64,000 nt of DNA from Mycolicibacterium sp. GF69 (GTDB lineage Bacteria; Actinomycetota; Actinomycetes; Mycobacteriales; Mycobacteriaceae), in NCBI RefSeq assembly GCF_003284965.1, contig NZ_QMEW01000009.1, positions 62,001 through 126,000 on the forward strand. The letters run 5' to 3'. Position 1 is the first letter of the stretch. Each line of letters opens with the position of its first letter. A model generated the notes under the pieces. The model searched no databases and was not told the DNA's origin. It worked only from the letters and a program-made list of their open reading frames with translations. Of this stretch, positions 9,663 through 19,027 are shown piece after piece. The position numbers and the translations under genes were made by a program.

Positions 9663-10115
9663 TCAGCCGACCGGTGCGATGAGTGTCTGACCGGCATCCA
9701 GCGCCGCCGAGTCCAGCTGGTTGAGTTCACGAATCCGGTGCACCACCTGAGCCACCGGTGCGTCGGGCGCCACCCGCTGCGCCACCTGGTGCAGGCTCTC
9801 GCCGGTCTGCACGTGGATCACCGCGAGCCGGTCCGGCACGGCGGCCGGGGTGGTGCCGACGACGCCGCCGAACTGCGCCACCAGGCCGAGCCACACCGTG
9901 ATCCCGGCCGCCACCAGCGCGAGGAGGACGGTGGCGCCCGGCGTGATCGGCCGCCGCCGGTGCGAGGCGCGCGACATCAGCACACCGGTGCCGCGGTAAT
10001 GCACCGGAGCGCCGCCGGGCCGCGTGCCCGAGGGCCGCCGACGGGCGCCGACAGGCCTGCTACCGGGCCTGATTACTCGCGAAGCCTGAATTTCGTGGGT
10101 TTCGAGGATCGTCAT
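9663..10115 (-). CDS. LysM-domain membrane protein, SOS-linked (Rv2719c-like)
   Basis: A 150-residue protein: a basic cytoplasmic N-terminus, one transmembrane segment at about 62-86, and an extracytoplasmic LysM-type peptidoglycan-binding domain (about 98-148: [19 protein letters not shown]...LNQLD). Its M. tuberculosis counterpart is induced by DNA damage and affects cell division, so a checkpoint role at the septum is inferred. A GGAAGG ribosome site precedes the ATG. It is divergent from lexA, and the shared spacer holds LexA-like sites on its side. Confidence 0.88.
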   Translation of the reverse strand: MTILETHEIQASRVIRPGSRPVGARRRPSGTRPGGAPVHYRGTGVLMSRASHRRRPITPGATVLLALVAAGITVWLGLVAQFGGVVGTTPAAVPDRLAVIHVQTGESLHQVAQRVAPDAPVAQVVHRIRELNQLDSAALDAGQTLIAPVG

Positions 10116-10141
10116 CTTGCCGCCTTCCGGTCCGCTGCTAT

Positions 10142-10157
10142 TCGCTCTTGTGTTCGA
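10142..10157 (-). promoter_or_regulatory. Degenerate LexA box, LysM side, copy 1
   Basis: TCGCTC-N4-GTTCGA on the plus strand matches the mycobacterial SOS box TCGAAC-N4-GTTCGA at 10 of 12 positions. It directly borders a minus-strand TAGATT (10157-10162) that can serve as the LysM gene's -10. Confidence 0.45.
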
Positions 10158-10163
10158 ATCTAC

Positions 10164-10179
10164 TCGCTCACTTGTTCGA
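10164..10179 (-). promoter_or_regulatory. Degenerate LexA box, LysM side, copy 2
   Basis: The second TCGCTC-N4-GTTCGA, with the same two deviations, starts 22 bp from the first, about two helix turns. Confidence 0.45.
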
Positions 10180-10310
10180 AAGATAGAACGTGTGATCGAA
10201 CTGTTGCGAAACGATAGACGGGCCCACCGACAGAAAATCGGCAGCGCCCCAGGCGGATACACGAGCCGGGGCGACCAGACGGCGCACCGGACCCCCAACT
10301 GCGACACGCG

Positions 10311-10326
10311 TCGAACACATGTTTGA
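10311..10326 (+). promoter_or_regulatory. LexA (SOS) box of lexA
   Basis: TCGAACACATGTTTGA matches TCGAAC-N4-GTTCGA with one mismatch. It covers the -35 region of the predicted leaderless lexA promoter, whose TACATT -10 is at 10346-10351, 7 nt before the ATG. Confidence 0.85.
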
Positions 10327-10358
10327 TTAATGGGGCATCGGGGGCTACATTCGGCGGC

Positions 10359-11051
10359 ATGGACTCCAGCGACACACCGAACGGCACAGACCGGGGCCGG
10401 ACGCTCGATCCCAGCCTGACCGAACGCCAGCGCACCATCCTCGACGTGATCCGCCAATCGGTCACCACTCGCGGCTATCCCCCGAGCATCAGGGAGATTG
10501 GCGACGCAGTCGGCCTGACCTCGACCTCTTCGGTAGCGCACCAATTGCGCACCTTGGAGCGCAAGGGCTACCTGCGGCGTGATCCCAACCGCCCGCGAGC
10601 TGTCGACGTCCGTGGCGCCGACGACGCAGTGACTCCGCTCGTCGCCACCGACGTCGCCGGTTCCGACGCGCTACCGGAGCCGACGTTCGTGCCGGTGCTG
10701 GGCCGGATCGCCGCCGGCGGGCCGATCCTCGCCGAGGAGGCCGTCGAAGACGTCTTCCCGCTTCCCCGCGAACTGGTCGGCGAGGGTTCACTTTTCCTGC
10801 TCAAAGTCGTCGGCGAGTCGATGGTCGATGCCGCGATCTGTGACGGCGACTGGGTTGTCGTGCGTCAGCAGAGCGTCGCCGACAACGGCGATATCGTGGC
10901 CGCGATGATCGATGGCGAAGCCACGGTGAAGACGTTCAAACGCACGCGGGGTCAGGTGTGGCTGATGCCGCACAACCCGGCCTTCGACCCGATCCCGGGC
11001 AACGACGCCGCGGTCCTCGGCAAGGTCGTCACCGTCATCAGGAAGATCTAG
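10359..11051 (+). CDS. lexA: SOS repressor LexA
   Basis: A 230-residue repressor that binds SOS boxes and self-cleaves when RecA filaments form. The winged helix-turn-helix is residues 19-80. The cleavage site is A119-G120 in GRIAAGG, and the catalytic dyad is S154 (VGESMV) and K191 (ATVKTF). I chose the ATG at 10359 over the in-frame codon at 10323 because the SOS box would otherwise overlap the coding region and relatives begin here. There is no ribosome site; a TAnnnT -10 element 7 nt upstream suggests leaderless expression. The stop overlaps the stop of the convergent LGFP gene in the palindrome CTAG. Confidence 0.97.
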   Translation: MDSSDTPNGTDRGRTLDPSLTERQRTILDVIRQSVTTRGYPPSIREIGDAVGLTSTSSVAHQLRTLERKGYLRRDPNRPRAVDVRGADDAVTPLVATDVAGSDALPEPTFVPVLGRIAAGGPILAEEAVEDVFPLPRELVGEGSLFLLKVVGESMVDAAICDGDWVVVRQQSVADNGDIVAAMIDGEATVKTFKRTRGQVWLMPHNPAFDPIPGNDAAVLGKVVTVIRKI

Positions 11052-13144
11052 TCGGCTCGGACGAAACCGTTCGTACGCGCGAATTCCTCGCTGGAGAACC
11101 ATATTTCGGCGCGTACGTCGTCATAGCCGACAGCGTCGGGCAGCCAGTACAGGCCCGACTGTGAGTCGGCCTTGATCGGATAGCCCTGAGGCGCGTGCCC
11201 GGAGTCATCGAGCGGTAACCGGAATGCCGGGCTCGGCACCTCCGGTTCATCGATGACGATCTTGGCGTGGCGGCCCGTGTCCGTCAGCGGATCACGTTGG
11301 ATTAGTTCGGATTCAGGTTCGACCGCTGCTTCGGGCTCGACCGCTGCGGGAGTCGCATCCCACGCTTCGGCGGTGTCGCCGCCCTCGACAACATCGCGTT
11401 CGTCGACAACGTCGCGCTCATCTGCAACGTCGAGCTGGGCGGCAGCGAGCTGCCCTTCGGTGGCCGGTATCCGCGTCGGCGCGGTATCGACGTTGTCGGG
11501 ATTTTCGTCACCCTCGTCGAGATCGCCGTCGAGACCCTCGTCGAATTTCGCTTCTCCCCCGTCGCCGAAGCTCGATGGCGCCTCCCATGGACTGCCGGCC
11601 GCGGAGGCGCCCGGCGGCGTCAGCGCACCCAGACCCTCGCTGGCGTACCGGTCACCGAACATGGCCGCCGAGTGGTCGGCACCGTTCGACTCCTGCTCTC
11701 CCGAACCAGCTGTGCCGTAGGCCAGTTCGGCGTCGTCACCGTACCCGTCGTCGTAGTGGTCGCCGACGGCACCGGGGCGATCGAGGTCGTCGCCGCGGCC
11801 GCGCATGGTCGCGAACACGACCAGTCCGACCAGCACCAGGGCAGGCACGATTGCCAGCAGCCACCACCAGCTGAATGCGAACCAGTTCCGGTCACCGCCG
11901 TTGTCCGAGGCCCGGGGCGCGCTCGGCGTTTCGGATCCCTGCTCGGCGGGCACCTCGAGGCCGGCCAGCTCAGAAGCCAGATTGGGTGGCTCCGTGGAGA
12001 ACTCGCCGGTCGACCGGTCCCAGGACACCACGCCCCCGGTGAACCGTTGCGTGACGACATCGCCCTTCTCGGTCTGGTCGGCCATCGGCGCACCGAGGGT
12101 GCCCTCGGCGCCGTTGAGTTTGTCCCATGCTGCGCTCATCGCGCCCCGCACCAGCACTGCGCCGTGGTCGGGCGTCCAGAAGATCACCGGCTTGTCCTCA
12201 GCGGCGAATCTCGACATCCGGCTCGCGGTGGACAGGCCGCCGTCGGTTTCGCTGGATATCGGGAAACCGAGATCTCCCTCTGGCCCGCCCAGGCTTTCGT
12301 ACTTGGCGAGGACCTGACCTGTGACGACCCGCGCGCCGGTCGCTGGGCTGTAGAAGATCTTGCCGCCGGCGAAGTTCTGTCCGAGGCCGTCCTCGCCTAT
12401 CGAATAGGCCGGCCCTTCCGCGGCGCCGAGCGGTCCCAACGGACCCCCGGCCGCACGGCGCGCCGCGTTAATGGCCGATGTCGGATCCCCCGGCACCTGC
12501 ACGTCCGTCAGCTGTTCCGCGAGATCGGGCGGCACGGTGGTGAACGTTTTGTCGCGGGTGTTGTACGTGATCTCACCGCCCGTGAACTTCTGCGTGATCA
12601 GGTCACCCCGGTAGGTCTCGTCGTCCGCGGGCACGCCGAGAGCCCCCGACGAACCGCCCAGCGCGTCCCAGGCGGCATTGATCGGCCCACGTACCACCCG
12701 TGCGCCGGTGTCGGCCGTCCAGAAGATCACCGGCTTATCGCTGGCGCTGAACGTGACGTTGAAGCTGCCCTCGGCCCGGCCGGGGCCGTCATCCATAGTC
12801 GGAAAACCCAGATCGCTGTCGGCAGGCCCGCCGAGCGACTCGTACTTCTCCAGGATCGCGCCCCGCATGATGTGGGCACCGGTGTCGGGCGTGAAGAAGA
12901 TCTTGCCGCCGGCGTAGTTCTGCCCGAAGCCCGCGCCCGCCGGGTACACCTCACCCTGTTTCGGCCCGAGCGGGCCACCGTCGCCGCCGCTGGCCTCCCA
13001 GGCAGCGCCGATCGCGGCGTTGGCGGCATCGGATTCCGGCGAGGCGCTCGCCACCGGCGGTAGTAGTAGCGCTACGGCGCCCACGAGCAGCCCGATCGCC
13101 ATTCGGCCCAACAACGTGGTGCCCCGGCTGTTCTGCCCGATCAT
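11048..13144 (-). CDS. LGFP-repeat envelope protein with one membrane anchor (Rv2721c-like)
   Basis: A 698-residue protein. A signal sequence (about 1-35, cleaved near VASA-SP) is followed by six LGFP-type repeats of about 55 residues (LGPKQG, LGFPTMD, LGVPADD, LGAAEG, LGFPISS, LGAPMAD) up to about 395, a transmembrane helix at about 427-446 and an acidic 247-residue tail. The tail ends in a compact motif (SGLYWLPDA...[13 protein letters not shown]). LGFP repeats occur in corynebacterial and mycobacterial wall proteins and are thought to bind arabinogalactan/peptidoglycan. If the signal is cleaved the tail is cytoplasmic, so it could link wall state to the cytoplasm; that is inference. Confidence 0.85.
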   Translation of the reverse strand: MIGQNSRGTTLLGRMAIGLLVGAVALLLPPVASASPESDAANAAIGAAWEASGGDGGPLGPKQGEVYPAGAGFGQNYAGGKIFFTPDTGAHIMRGAILEKYESLGGPADSDLGFPTMDDGPGRAEGSFNVTFSASDKPVIFWTADTGARVVRGPINAAWDALGGSSGALGVPADDETYRGDLITQKFTGGEITYNTRDKTFTTVPPDLAEQLTDVQVPGDPTSAINAARRAAGGPLGPLGAAEGPAYSIGEDGLGQNFAGGKIFYSPATGARVVTGQVLAKYESLGGPEGDLGFPISSETDGGLSTASRMSRFAAEDKPVIFWTPDHGAVLVRGAMSAAWDKLNGAEGTLGAPMADQTEKGDVVTQRFTGGVVSWDRSTGEFSTEPPNLASELAGLEVPAEQGSETPSAPRASDNGGDRNWFAFSWWWLLAIVPALVLVGLVVFATMRGRGDDLDRPGAVGDHYDDGYGDDAELAYGTAGSGEQESNGADHSAAMFGDRYASEGLGALTPPGASAAGSPWEAPSSFGDGGEAKFDEGLDGDLDEGDENPDNVDTAPTRIPATEGQLAAAQLDVADERDVVDERDVVEGGDTAEAWDATPAAVEPEAAVEPESELIQRDPLTDTGRHAKIVIDEPEVPSPAFRLPLDDSGHAPQGYPIKADSQSGLYWLPDAVGYDDVRAEIWFSSEEFARTNGFVRAD

Positions 13145-13574
13145 TCGTTCCTCCCGGGTCGGCCCGAAATTTCCGCTCGAGAATTTCGCGCCGTCATCGC
13201 TCTCTCAGCAGACTCAATAACCAACGAACACGCCGATCTCGAAAAGAAAATACCTGCCAATCCCCCATTCGCTGTGGATAACCCCGCCGTGCCGCCCAGA
13301 TCGGTCCGGGCTTAAACCTCGATTTGCCAGCGACGATTTCGCTCAAAGAGTTTGCCAATGATGCTCAGAACTGTCATGGCCACTGGCTATGTCATCAAAA
13401 TCGGTAGCCAGTATGCACGCTCCAGTGCATCTGGGCCTTAATTCACGCGTAATGCCGCGTCTACTCTGCTGCGGACTCAGCCGGGGTTGATCGGGCAGAC
13501 ACACGTTTCCAGCGACTGTCCCGGCCGAGATTGTGCGAGCCGCTGTGAGCTACCCCACCACAGGCCGGTATCCG
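13145..13574. other. Intergenic region between LGFP and CsbD genes
   Basis: There is no convincing gene here. It is visibly more AT-rich than its surroundings. It holds the LGFP gene's upstream region, a lone TGTGGATAA at 13273-13281, and an 8-bp inverted repeat ACTGGCTA/TAGCCAGT (13382-13389 and 13405-13412) with a 15-nt spacer. A small RNA or an operator is possible but unsupported. Confidence 0.5.
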
Positions 13575-13599
13575 GTTAGCGAAACAGCGCTCGGGGTAT
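13575..13599 (+). promoter_or_regulatory. SigF-type promoter of the CsbD gene
   Basis: GTTA (13575-13578) and GGGTAT (13594-13599) are 15 nt apart, matching the mycobacterial SigF pattern GTTT-N15-17-GGGTA at all but one position. The start codon is 36 nt downstream. Confidence 0.6.
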
Positions 13600-13635
13600 T
13601 GAAGGGCCACGACCGAACGAAGTGGAGGAACCACA

Positions 13636-13893
13636 GTGTCCGACAAGAACACGTCCGACAAGAACAACAGTGGACCCGAAGAAGCCGTCAAGGGCGTCGT
13701 CGAAGGCGTCAAGGGCAAGGCCAAGGAAGTGCTCGGCGCCGTCGCGGGCCGAGACGACCTGTACCGCGAGGGCAAGGCGCAGCAGGACAAGGCCGATGCG
13801 CAGCGCAACGCCGCGCAGAAGGAAGCCGAAGCCGAAAGCGCCCGCGCCGCGGCCAAGACCGCCGAAAAGCGTCAAGAGGCCCAGCAGGACTAG
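13636..13893 (+). CDS. CsbD-family stress-response protein
   Basis: An 85-residue, highly charged, Ala/Lys/Glu-rich protein without cysteines or membrane segments. The central EAVKGVVEGVKGKAKEVLGA segment is the CsbD signature. CsbD in Bacillus is a member of the general-stress (SigB) regulon and its biochemical role is unknown. The start is GTG, with GTGGAGGA about 7 nt upstream. The SigF-type promoter and a hairpin terminator make it a single-gene unit. The frames that overlap it encode only compositional shadows. Confidence 0.85.
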   Translation: MSDKNTSDKNNSGPEEAVKGVVEGVKGKAKEVLGAVAGRDDLYREGKAQQDKADAQRNAAQKEAEAESARAAAKTAEKRQEAQQD

Positions 13894-13945
13894 CCCGGCG
13901 AGCAGCGTTTAGACGGCGAGCAGCGATAGCCTGAAAACGCAACGA

Positions 13946-13980
13946 CGATAGAGCCTCGGCCCCCGGCCGGGGCTCTATCG
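13946..13980 (+). terminator. Hairpin terminator after CsbD gene
   Basis: CGATAGAGCC (13946-13955) pairs perfectly with GGCTCTATCG (13971-13980), with a GC-rich loop. It is followed by TTCTTC rather than a T-run. Its 3' edge runs straight into the tandem repeat. Confidence 0.6.
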
Positions 13981-14054
13981 TTCTTCAGGGGCATCGTTCT
14001 TCAGGGGCATCGTTCTTCAGGGGCATCGTTCTTCAGGGGCATCGTTCTTCAGGG
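13981..14054. repeat. 16-bp tandem repeat, 4.6 copies
   Basis: The unit TTCTTCAGGGGCATCG occurs four times without any change (13981-14044), followed by ten bases of a fifth copy. It fills the space between the CsbD terminator and the 3' end of the convergent hydrolase gene. Copies are adjacent, so this is a minisatellite (VNTR-like) and not a CRISPR. Confidence 0.95.
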
Positions 14055-14062
14055 TTCGTTTG

Positions 14063-14932
14063 TCAGGCCAACGCTTTGACCATCTCGGCAGCGACGGCCT
14101 TTGGCGCATCGAGCGTCAATATATGACCCGCACCAGGAATAATGCATGTGCGCACCCCAGGAATGAGCTTGTGGGCCCGCGCAATAGCAACTTCGGGGCC
14201 ACCGCGGTAGATGACTTCGCGGTCGCCGACGACGACCGTCGTCGGCACCACCACCCGACGCAGCTCGTCGTCGGTGAGCGCCGTCGGTGGCGACAGTGTC
14301 GGACGACACGTTGTCAGGATCGTTGCTACCAGACCCAAGACTGGATCCGATGGCGCATTGGGTGTGGTCGACAACCACTGGACGGAGCGGCGCGCAAGTG
14401 TCCGTGAGCGCAACAGGCTGGACGATAGCAACCTGCCCATGAACCCGGCAGTAAGCGGAGTGAATGTCCCTGCGGGGCATAGCAATACGAGTCTAATCAC
14501 CAATTCTGGTGCGTTCACTGCAAGGTTCGCGGCAACCCATCCTCCGTACGAGAGGCCGGCCACCCTCGCGCTGTCGATCCCGAGCACCGAGAAGACCTCC
14601 CGCAACCAGGCAACGAGGTCCGGCGCTCCCCGGACCCGCTTCGCGAGGACGCTCCTGTTCGCATCGGTGATGGTGTCGATGCAGTAGCACCGATAGGTGC
14701 TGCTCAATGAAACGATTACGGGAGCCCACATGGCGGCCGTCGTATTCGCACCGTGCAGAAGAACCAGCGGCGGTCCGGACTCGTTACCACAGACGACGAC
14801 ATGCGTCGTCCCGTGGCCGGTCTCGACGTCTCGCTCCTCGGACGCAACGGGCCACGTGCGGATAACCGCGTCGTACTCGTCGAGAAACTTCGCCCGAGCC
14901 GCCGGGCTCCGGAAGGGCGACAATCTCGACAT
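14063..14932 (-). CDS. Alpha/beta-fold hydrolase
   Basis: A 289-residue hydrolase. The oxyanion segment LLHGANTTAAMW is near residue 57, the nucleophile elbow is GLSYGGW, the acid is in VVGDREV and the catalytic His is in GAGHIL near the C-terminus. Its codons look less GC-biased than those of its neighbours. M. tuberculosis has Rv2722, a TerC gene and fadE20 here instead, so this is a synteny break and possibly an acquired gene. The ATG at 14932 has TAGCAT 6 nt upstream (leaderless pattern), preferred over the TTG two codons earlier. The substrate is unknown. Confidence 0.83.
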   Translation of the reverse strand: MSRLSPFRSPAARAKFLDEYDAVIRTWPVASEERDVETGHGTTHVVVCGNESGPPLVLLHGANTTAAMWAPVIVSLSSTYRCYCIDTITDANRSVLAKRVRGAPDLVAWLREVFSVLGIDSARVAGLSYGGWVAANLAVNAPELVIRLVLLCPAGTFTPLTAGFMGRLLSSSLLRSRTLARRSVQWLSTTPNAPSDPVLGLVATILTTCRPTLSPPTALTDDELRRVVVPTTVVVGDREVIYRGGPEVAIARAHKLIPGVRTCIIPGAGHILTLDAPKAVAAEMVKALA

Positions 14933-15014
14933 TCGCAAATGCTAACTGCGCGTACGCGAGCAGACGAAGAATCACCCCGGATCTCCAACGATTCTGGGCG
15001 ATTCTTGTTGACCG

Positions 15015-16457
15015 TCAGAACGTCGCGTAGTCACGCAGTACGGCCGCCAGTGGAACTGGAACCCGCGCTTTGATCCTGGTGCCGTCGGCGGTGTGCTCGG
15101 TGGCGTCGACGCGGCCGTCGGCATGCACGCGGTTGACCAGATCACCGCGGTCGTACGGAATCGTCACGTCGACCATGGTGTCCGTCGGCGTGATCAGTTC
15201 CGCCATCCGCTGCTGTAGGCGGTCCAGGCCGTCACCGGTGCGCGCGGAGACGAACACCGCATCGGGTAGCGCGCGGCGCAGCTGCGCCAGGGTCAAGCCG
15301 TCCGCGGCGTCGATCTTGTTGACCACCAACAGTTCCGGCGCCGGAGCCCCGTCGTGGTCGGCTGGATCTGATGTCGCCGGCCGAGCGGCTCCGATGACCT
15401 CGTTGACCACCTCCCGTACGGCCTTGATCTGGTCCAGCGGGTTGGCGTCGGAGCCGTCCACGACGTGCACCAGCAGATCGGCGTCGGCGACCTCCTCCAG
15501 CGTGGAGCGGAACGCCTCCACCAACTGGGTGGGCAGATGGCGGACGAACCCGACGGTGTCGGTCAACACGAACGCCCTGCCGTCGACGAATTCGCCTCGG
15601 CGCGTTGTCGGTTCGAGTGTTGCGAACAATGCGTTCTCGACCAGCACCCCCGCGCCGGTCAGCGCGTTGAGCAGACTCGACTTGCCAGCGTTGGTGTAGC
15701 CGACGATCGCGATCGACGGCACCTCGCTGCGCCGCCGGCCGCTGCGCTGAGTGTCGCGGATCTTCTTCATGTCCTTGATCTCGCGACGTAGTTTGGCCAT
15801 CCGTTCGCGGATGCGGCGCCGGTCGGTCTCGATCTTGGTCTCACCGGGACCGCGCGTGCCCACCCCGCCGCCGGCTCCGCCTGCGCGGCCGCCGGCCTGC
15901 CGGGACATCGATTCGCCCCACCCGCGCAGCCTGGGCAGCATGTACTCCATCTGCGCCAGGGCGACCTGCGCCTTGCCCTCCCGGCTGGTCGCATGCTGGG
16001 CGAAGATGTCCAGAATGAGCGCGGTGCGGTCGATGACCTTGACCTTGACCGCCTTCTCCAGCGCCGTGAGCTGGGCGGGGCTGAGCTCGCCGTCGCAGAT
16101 GACGGTGTCGGCTCCGGTGGCGAGCACGACTTCGCGAAGTTCGGCGGCCTTGCCCGAGCCGATGTAGGTGGAGGCGTCCGGTTTGTCGCGGCGCTGGATC
16201 ACGCCTTCGAGGACCTCCGAGCCGGCCGTCTCGGCGAGCGCGGCGAGTTCAGCCAGGCTCGCTTCGGCGTCGCGCGCGCTGCCCTCGGTCCAGACGCCGA
16301 CCAGCACCACACGTTCCAGGCGCAGCTGGCGGTACTCGACCTCGGAGACGTCAGTGAGTTCGGTGGACAGACCCGCCACCCGGCGCAGCGCGGTGCGGTC
16401 TTCGAGCGCCAGCTCACCCGCGCTCGGGGTAGTAGTCGAAGGATCGGGATATGTCAT
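15015..16457 (-). CDS. hflX: GTPase HflX
   Basis: A 480-residue ribosome-associated GTPase that splits stalled ribosomes. The N-terminal HflX domain contains the glycine-rich RQAGGRAGGAGGGVG linker around 205-225, followed by a coiled segment, then the G domain with the P-loop GYTNAGKSS, the G3 motif DTVGF and the G4 motif NKID. The start at MTYPDP follows the mycobacterial homologue; an upstream in-frame ATG at 16493 has a GGGG ribosome-like site and may be used. It is the last gene of the transporter-LigB-like-miaA-dapF-hflX operon, immediately after dapF. Confidence 0.95.
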   Translation of the reverse strand: MTYPDPSTTTPSAGELALEDRTALRRVAGLSTELTDVSEVEYRQLRLERVVLVGVWTEGSARDAEASLAELAALAETAGSEVLEGVIQRRDKPDASTYIGSGKAAELREVVLATGADTVICDGELSPAQLTALEKAVKVKVIDRTALILDIFAQHATSREGKAQVALAQMEYMLPRLRGWGESMSRQAGGRAGGAGGGVGTRGPGETKIETDRRRIRERMAKLRREIKDMKKIRDTQRSGRRRSEVPSIAIVGYTNAGKSSLLNALTGAGVLVENALFATLEPTTRRGEFVDGRAFVLTDTVGFVRHLPTQLVEAFRSTLEEVADADLLVHVVDGSDANPLDQIKAVREVVNEVIGAARPATSDPADHDGAPAPELLVVNKIDAADGLTLAQLRRALPDAVFVSARTGDGLDRLQQRMAELITPTDTMVDVTIPYDRGDLVNRVHADGRVDATEHTADGTRIKARVPVPLAAVLRDYATF

Positions 16458-16502
16458 AGGCGAATGAAGATTCGCACGGAGATCACTTTTCATGCACCCC
16501 AA

Positions 16503-17375
16503 TTAACGTTGCGCAACGCTCCACCATTCCTCGGACAGCTCGCCGTGCGCGACCAGAATCGACGGCCCGCGTAAATAGCTACCGGCCTCGGCGACGGTCA
16601 CCGAGACTTCGCCACCCGGAATCCGGACCTCGAGGCGGCCGGTGGTAGCCCCCGAGAAAGCCAGCGCGGCGACCGCCGCAGCGACGGTGCCGGTGCCACA
16701 GGATCTGGTTTCGCCGACGCCGCGCTCGTGCACGCGCATCGACACGGCGCCGTCCACCGGCGCGGTCAGCACCTCGATGTTCACGCCGTCGGGGAATTGC
16801 GCAGCATCGAAGGACACCGGCGCCCCCACGTCGAGCGCCGACAACTCGTCGAGCGTCAGATCGGCGTCGACACAGGCCAGATGCGGGTTGCCGACGTCGA
16901 CCACCAGACCCGCGAACGGCCGGCCGCCGACGATCGCCTCGCCGGCACCCAGTTGGTTCACCTTGCCCATCTCGACGGTGACGTCGGCGCTCGTCGGGTC
17001 CCAGCTGTGCAGCACCACCGGCCGCGGACCGGCCAGCGAGCCGACCACGAACTCGTCGCGGTCCTCCAGACCGCTGGCCCGCAGGTAATGCGCGAACACC
17101 CGCACCCCGTTGCCGCACATCTGCGCGATCGACCCGTCGGCGTTGCGGTAGTCCATGTACCAGTTCTCGCCCGCGACACCCTCCGGCAACTCGTCGAACA
17201 AACCTGCCCGCGCAGCGGCATCGGCGGTGGTCACCCGCAGCACACCATCGGCGCCCAGCCCGCGACGCCGGTCGCACAGTGCGGCCACCGCCGCCGGCGA
17301 CAGTGTCAGGTCGAAGTCGAGGTCAGGCAGCAGCACGAAGTCGTTCTGTGTCCCGTGCCCTTTGGCGAACTTCAC
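16503..17375 (-). CDS. dapF: Diaminopimelate epimerase DapF
   Basis: A 290-residue cytoplasmic enzyme that converts LL- to meso-diaminopimelate for lysine and peptidoglycan synthesis. The two active-site cysteines are in MCGNGVR and SCGTGTV. The start is the GTG at 17375, which overlaps the miaA stop in GTGA and gives a protein beginning [13 protein letters not shown] as expected; the longer frame from 17399 adds family-foreign residues. Overlap with miaA implies coupled translation. Confidence 0.96.
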   Translation of the reverse strand: MKFAKGHGTQNDFVLLPDLDFDLTLSPAAVAALCDRRRGLGADGVLRVTTADAAARAGLFDELPEGVAGENWYMDYRNADGSIAQMCGNGVRVFAHYLRASGLEDRDEFVVGSLAGPRPVVLHSWDPTSADVTVEMGKVNQLGAGEAIVGGRPFAGLVVDVGNPHLACVDADLTLDELSALDVGAPVSFDAAQFPDGVNIEVLTAPVDGAVSMRVHERGVGETRSCGTGTVAAAVAALAFSGATTGRLEVRIPGGEVSVTVAEAGSYLRGPSILVAHGELSEEWWSVAQR

Positions 17376-18328
17376 ATGTTCCAGGGTACGTCGCGCCACA
17401 CCCGCAACGCGTCCTCGACGAGGTTGGACTCCGCGCCGTCCAGCCAGGTGATGCGGTGGTCGCGACGGAACCAGGACCGTTGCCGGCGCACGTAACGGCG
17501 GGTGCCGACGAATGTCGGTTCGCGGGCGGCAGAACCGTCGCCGCCGGCATCGAGGTCGACGAGCACCTGTGCATATCCCAGCGCCCGGCGTGCGGTGACA
17601 CCGTCGCGCAGCCCGCGAGCCAGCAGCGTACCCACCTCCGCGACGAGCCCGTCGGCGAACATCTTATCGGTCCGTTTCGCCAGCCGCTCGTCGAGAACAG
17701 GTGTCTCCCAGTCAATTCCGATGATCGCCGTGTCCCAGCGCGGCGCGCCGATCTCGGGGAACGACGCGGCGAACGGTTGTCCGGTCAGTTCGACGACCTC
17801 GAGCGCCCGCACGATGCGACGCCGGTCGGTGGGCAGAATCGTTGCGGCGGCATCGGCGTCCACCCGCGCGAGTTCCTGGTGCAGGGCGGCCACCCCGACC
17901 TCGACGAGTCGCTGCTCCCATCGAGCCCGCACCGCCGGGTCGGTGGCCGGGAACGTCCAGTTGTCGAGCAGCGACTGGACATACAGCATCGAACCGCCCA
18001 CCACGACCGGGACGGCGCCGCGTGCGGCGATGGCCTCGACGTCGGCGGCCGCCGATTGCTGGTAGCGGGCCACGCTCGCGGTCTCGGTCACCTCGAGCAC
18101 GTCGAGCTGGTGGTGCGGAATGCCGCGACGCTCCTCGAGCGTCAACTTCGCGGTGCCGATGTCCATGCCGCGGTACATCTGCATCGCATCGGCGTTGACG
18201 ATCTCGACTGGCGTGGTCGCACCGAGCCGTTCGGCCACGGCCAGCGCCAGTGCCGATTTGCCGCTCCCCGTCGGGCCGACGATCGCGATCGGGCGTGTCG
18301 TCGTCGTGCTCTTGGCGCAAGTGGTCAT
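17372..18328 (-). CDS. miaA: tRNA dimethylallyltransferase MiaA
   Basis: A 318-residue enzyme that attaches an isopentenyl group to A37 of tRNAs reading U-starting codons. The P-loop GPTGSGKS is at residues 18-25 and the substrate-binding [13 protein letters not shown] segment near 45. The product is the substrate of MiaB, encoded 7 kb away. It overlaps its upstream neighbour (ATGA) and dapF (GTGA). Confidence 0.96.
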   Translation of the reverse strand: MTTCAKSTTTTRPIAIVGPTGSGKSALALAVAERLGATTPVEIVNADAMQMYRGMDIGTAKLTLEERRGIPHHQLDVLEVTETASVARYQQSAAADVEAIAARGAVPVVVGGSMLYVQSLLDNWTFPATDPAVRARWEQRLVEVGVAALHQELARVDADAAATILPTDRRRIVRALEVVELTGQPFAASFPEIGAPRWDTAIIGIDWETPVLDERLAKRTDKMFADGLVAEVGTLLARGLRDGVTARRALGYAQVLVDLDAGGDGSAAREPTFVGTRRYVRRQRSWFRRDHRITWLDGAESNLVEDALRVWRDVPWNM

Positions 18329-19017
18329 CGCTGCTGCTGCAGGGTGCCGCTGTAATACCCCACGCCATACGGGGCGCCGCGATAGAGCTCCTTGGCCGAG
18401 GCCGAGCCGTTCTCCAGCAGGCCTGCGAGCACCTGGTAGGCGACCCGGCCGACGATCGCGTCAGGCAACCGGGTCAGCGCGGCGATGTCGCCACCGGCCA
18501 GCGCATCGTCCAACGCCGCCTGCACGGCGATCGAGTCGGGGTCGAACCCGCCGGGGGCCGTCGGGCTCAACGTGTTTGCGCCGTCGGCGACGACGAGCAC
18601 TCCGATCTCCCCGGCCGCTTCGTCGATCTCGGCGCGCAATCGTCTGCCATGCACCAGCGCAGCGTCGACGCCGTGGCCGTCGGCATAGACCCGAACCTCG
18701 GCCGCCGCCTCCGGCCGTGCGGCACCGCGGAGCCAGCCGGTGATCAGCGCGCACAGCGGCAGCGCGACCGGTTCACCGCCGGCCCCGGGCGACAACCTGA
18801 CCCGCAGATCGACGCCGTAGCCGCCGAACGTACCGACGTGGTCCGCGCCGATGCGGACGTCGGATCGCCCGACTCCCACCGCGACCCAGCGCGGCGGCAA
18901 TCCGACCACCGCCGCGAACACGGCGTCGCGCAGGTCCGCGAGTTCAGCGGCGGCGTCTCCGGCGAGTTCGGGGATCATGACCGGTGCCGACGGGACGATC
19001 GCGATGGCGCTCAGCAC
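18325..19017 (-). CDS. LigB-like (class III extradiol dioxygenase-fold) protein, Rv2728c-like
   Basis: A 230-residue soluble protein from the GTG at 19017 ([20 protein letters not shown]). The start, the central VLVVADGAN strand and the YGVGYYSG end fit the actinobacterial class III extradiol dioxygenase-like family, whose activity in this position is not known. In-frame codons upstream are compositional. The stop overlaps the miaA start by 4 nt, and the start lies 10 nt after the transporter gene. Confidence 0.75.
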   Translation of the reverse strand: MLSAIAIVPSAPVMIPELAGDAAAELADLRDAVFAAVVGLPPRWVAVGVGRSDVRIGADHVGTFGGYGVDLRVRLSPGAGGEPVALPLCALITGWLRGAARPEAAAEVRVYADGHGVDAALVHGRRLRAEIDEAAGEIGVLVVADGANTLSPTAPGGFDPDSIAVQAALDDALAGGDIAALTRLPDAIVGRVAYQVLAGLLENGSASAKELYRGAPYGVGYYSGTLQQQR

Positions 19018-19027
19018 GCCGTCCACG

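Noticed and set aside
13273..13281. TGTGGATAA, a perfect E. coli-type DnaA box
   Set aside because: It is a single copy without neighbouring boxes or dnaA/dnaN; not an origin.
13622..13934. Alternative plus-strand frames over the CsbD gene
   Set aside because: Arg/Pro-rich compositional products; the CsbD frame has the ribosome site and family signature.
13981..14054. Possible CRISPR array
   Set aside because: The repeats are directly adjacent without spacers and no cas genes are present.
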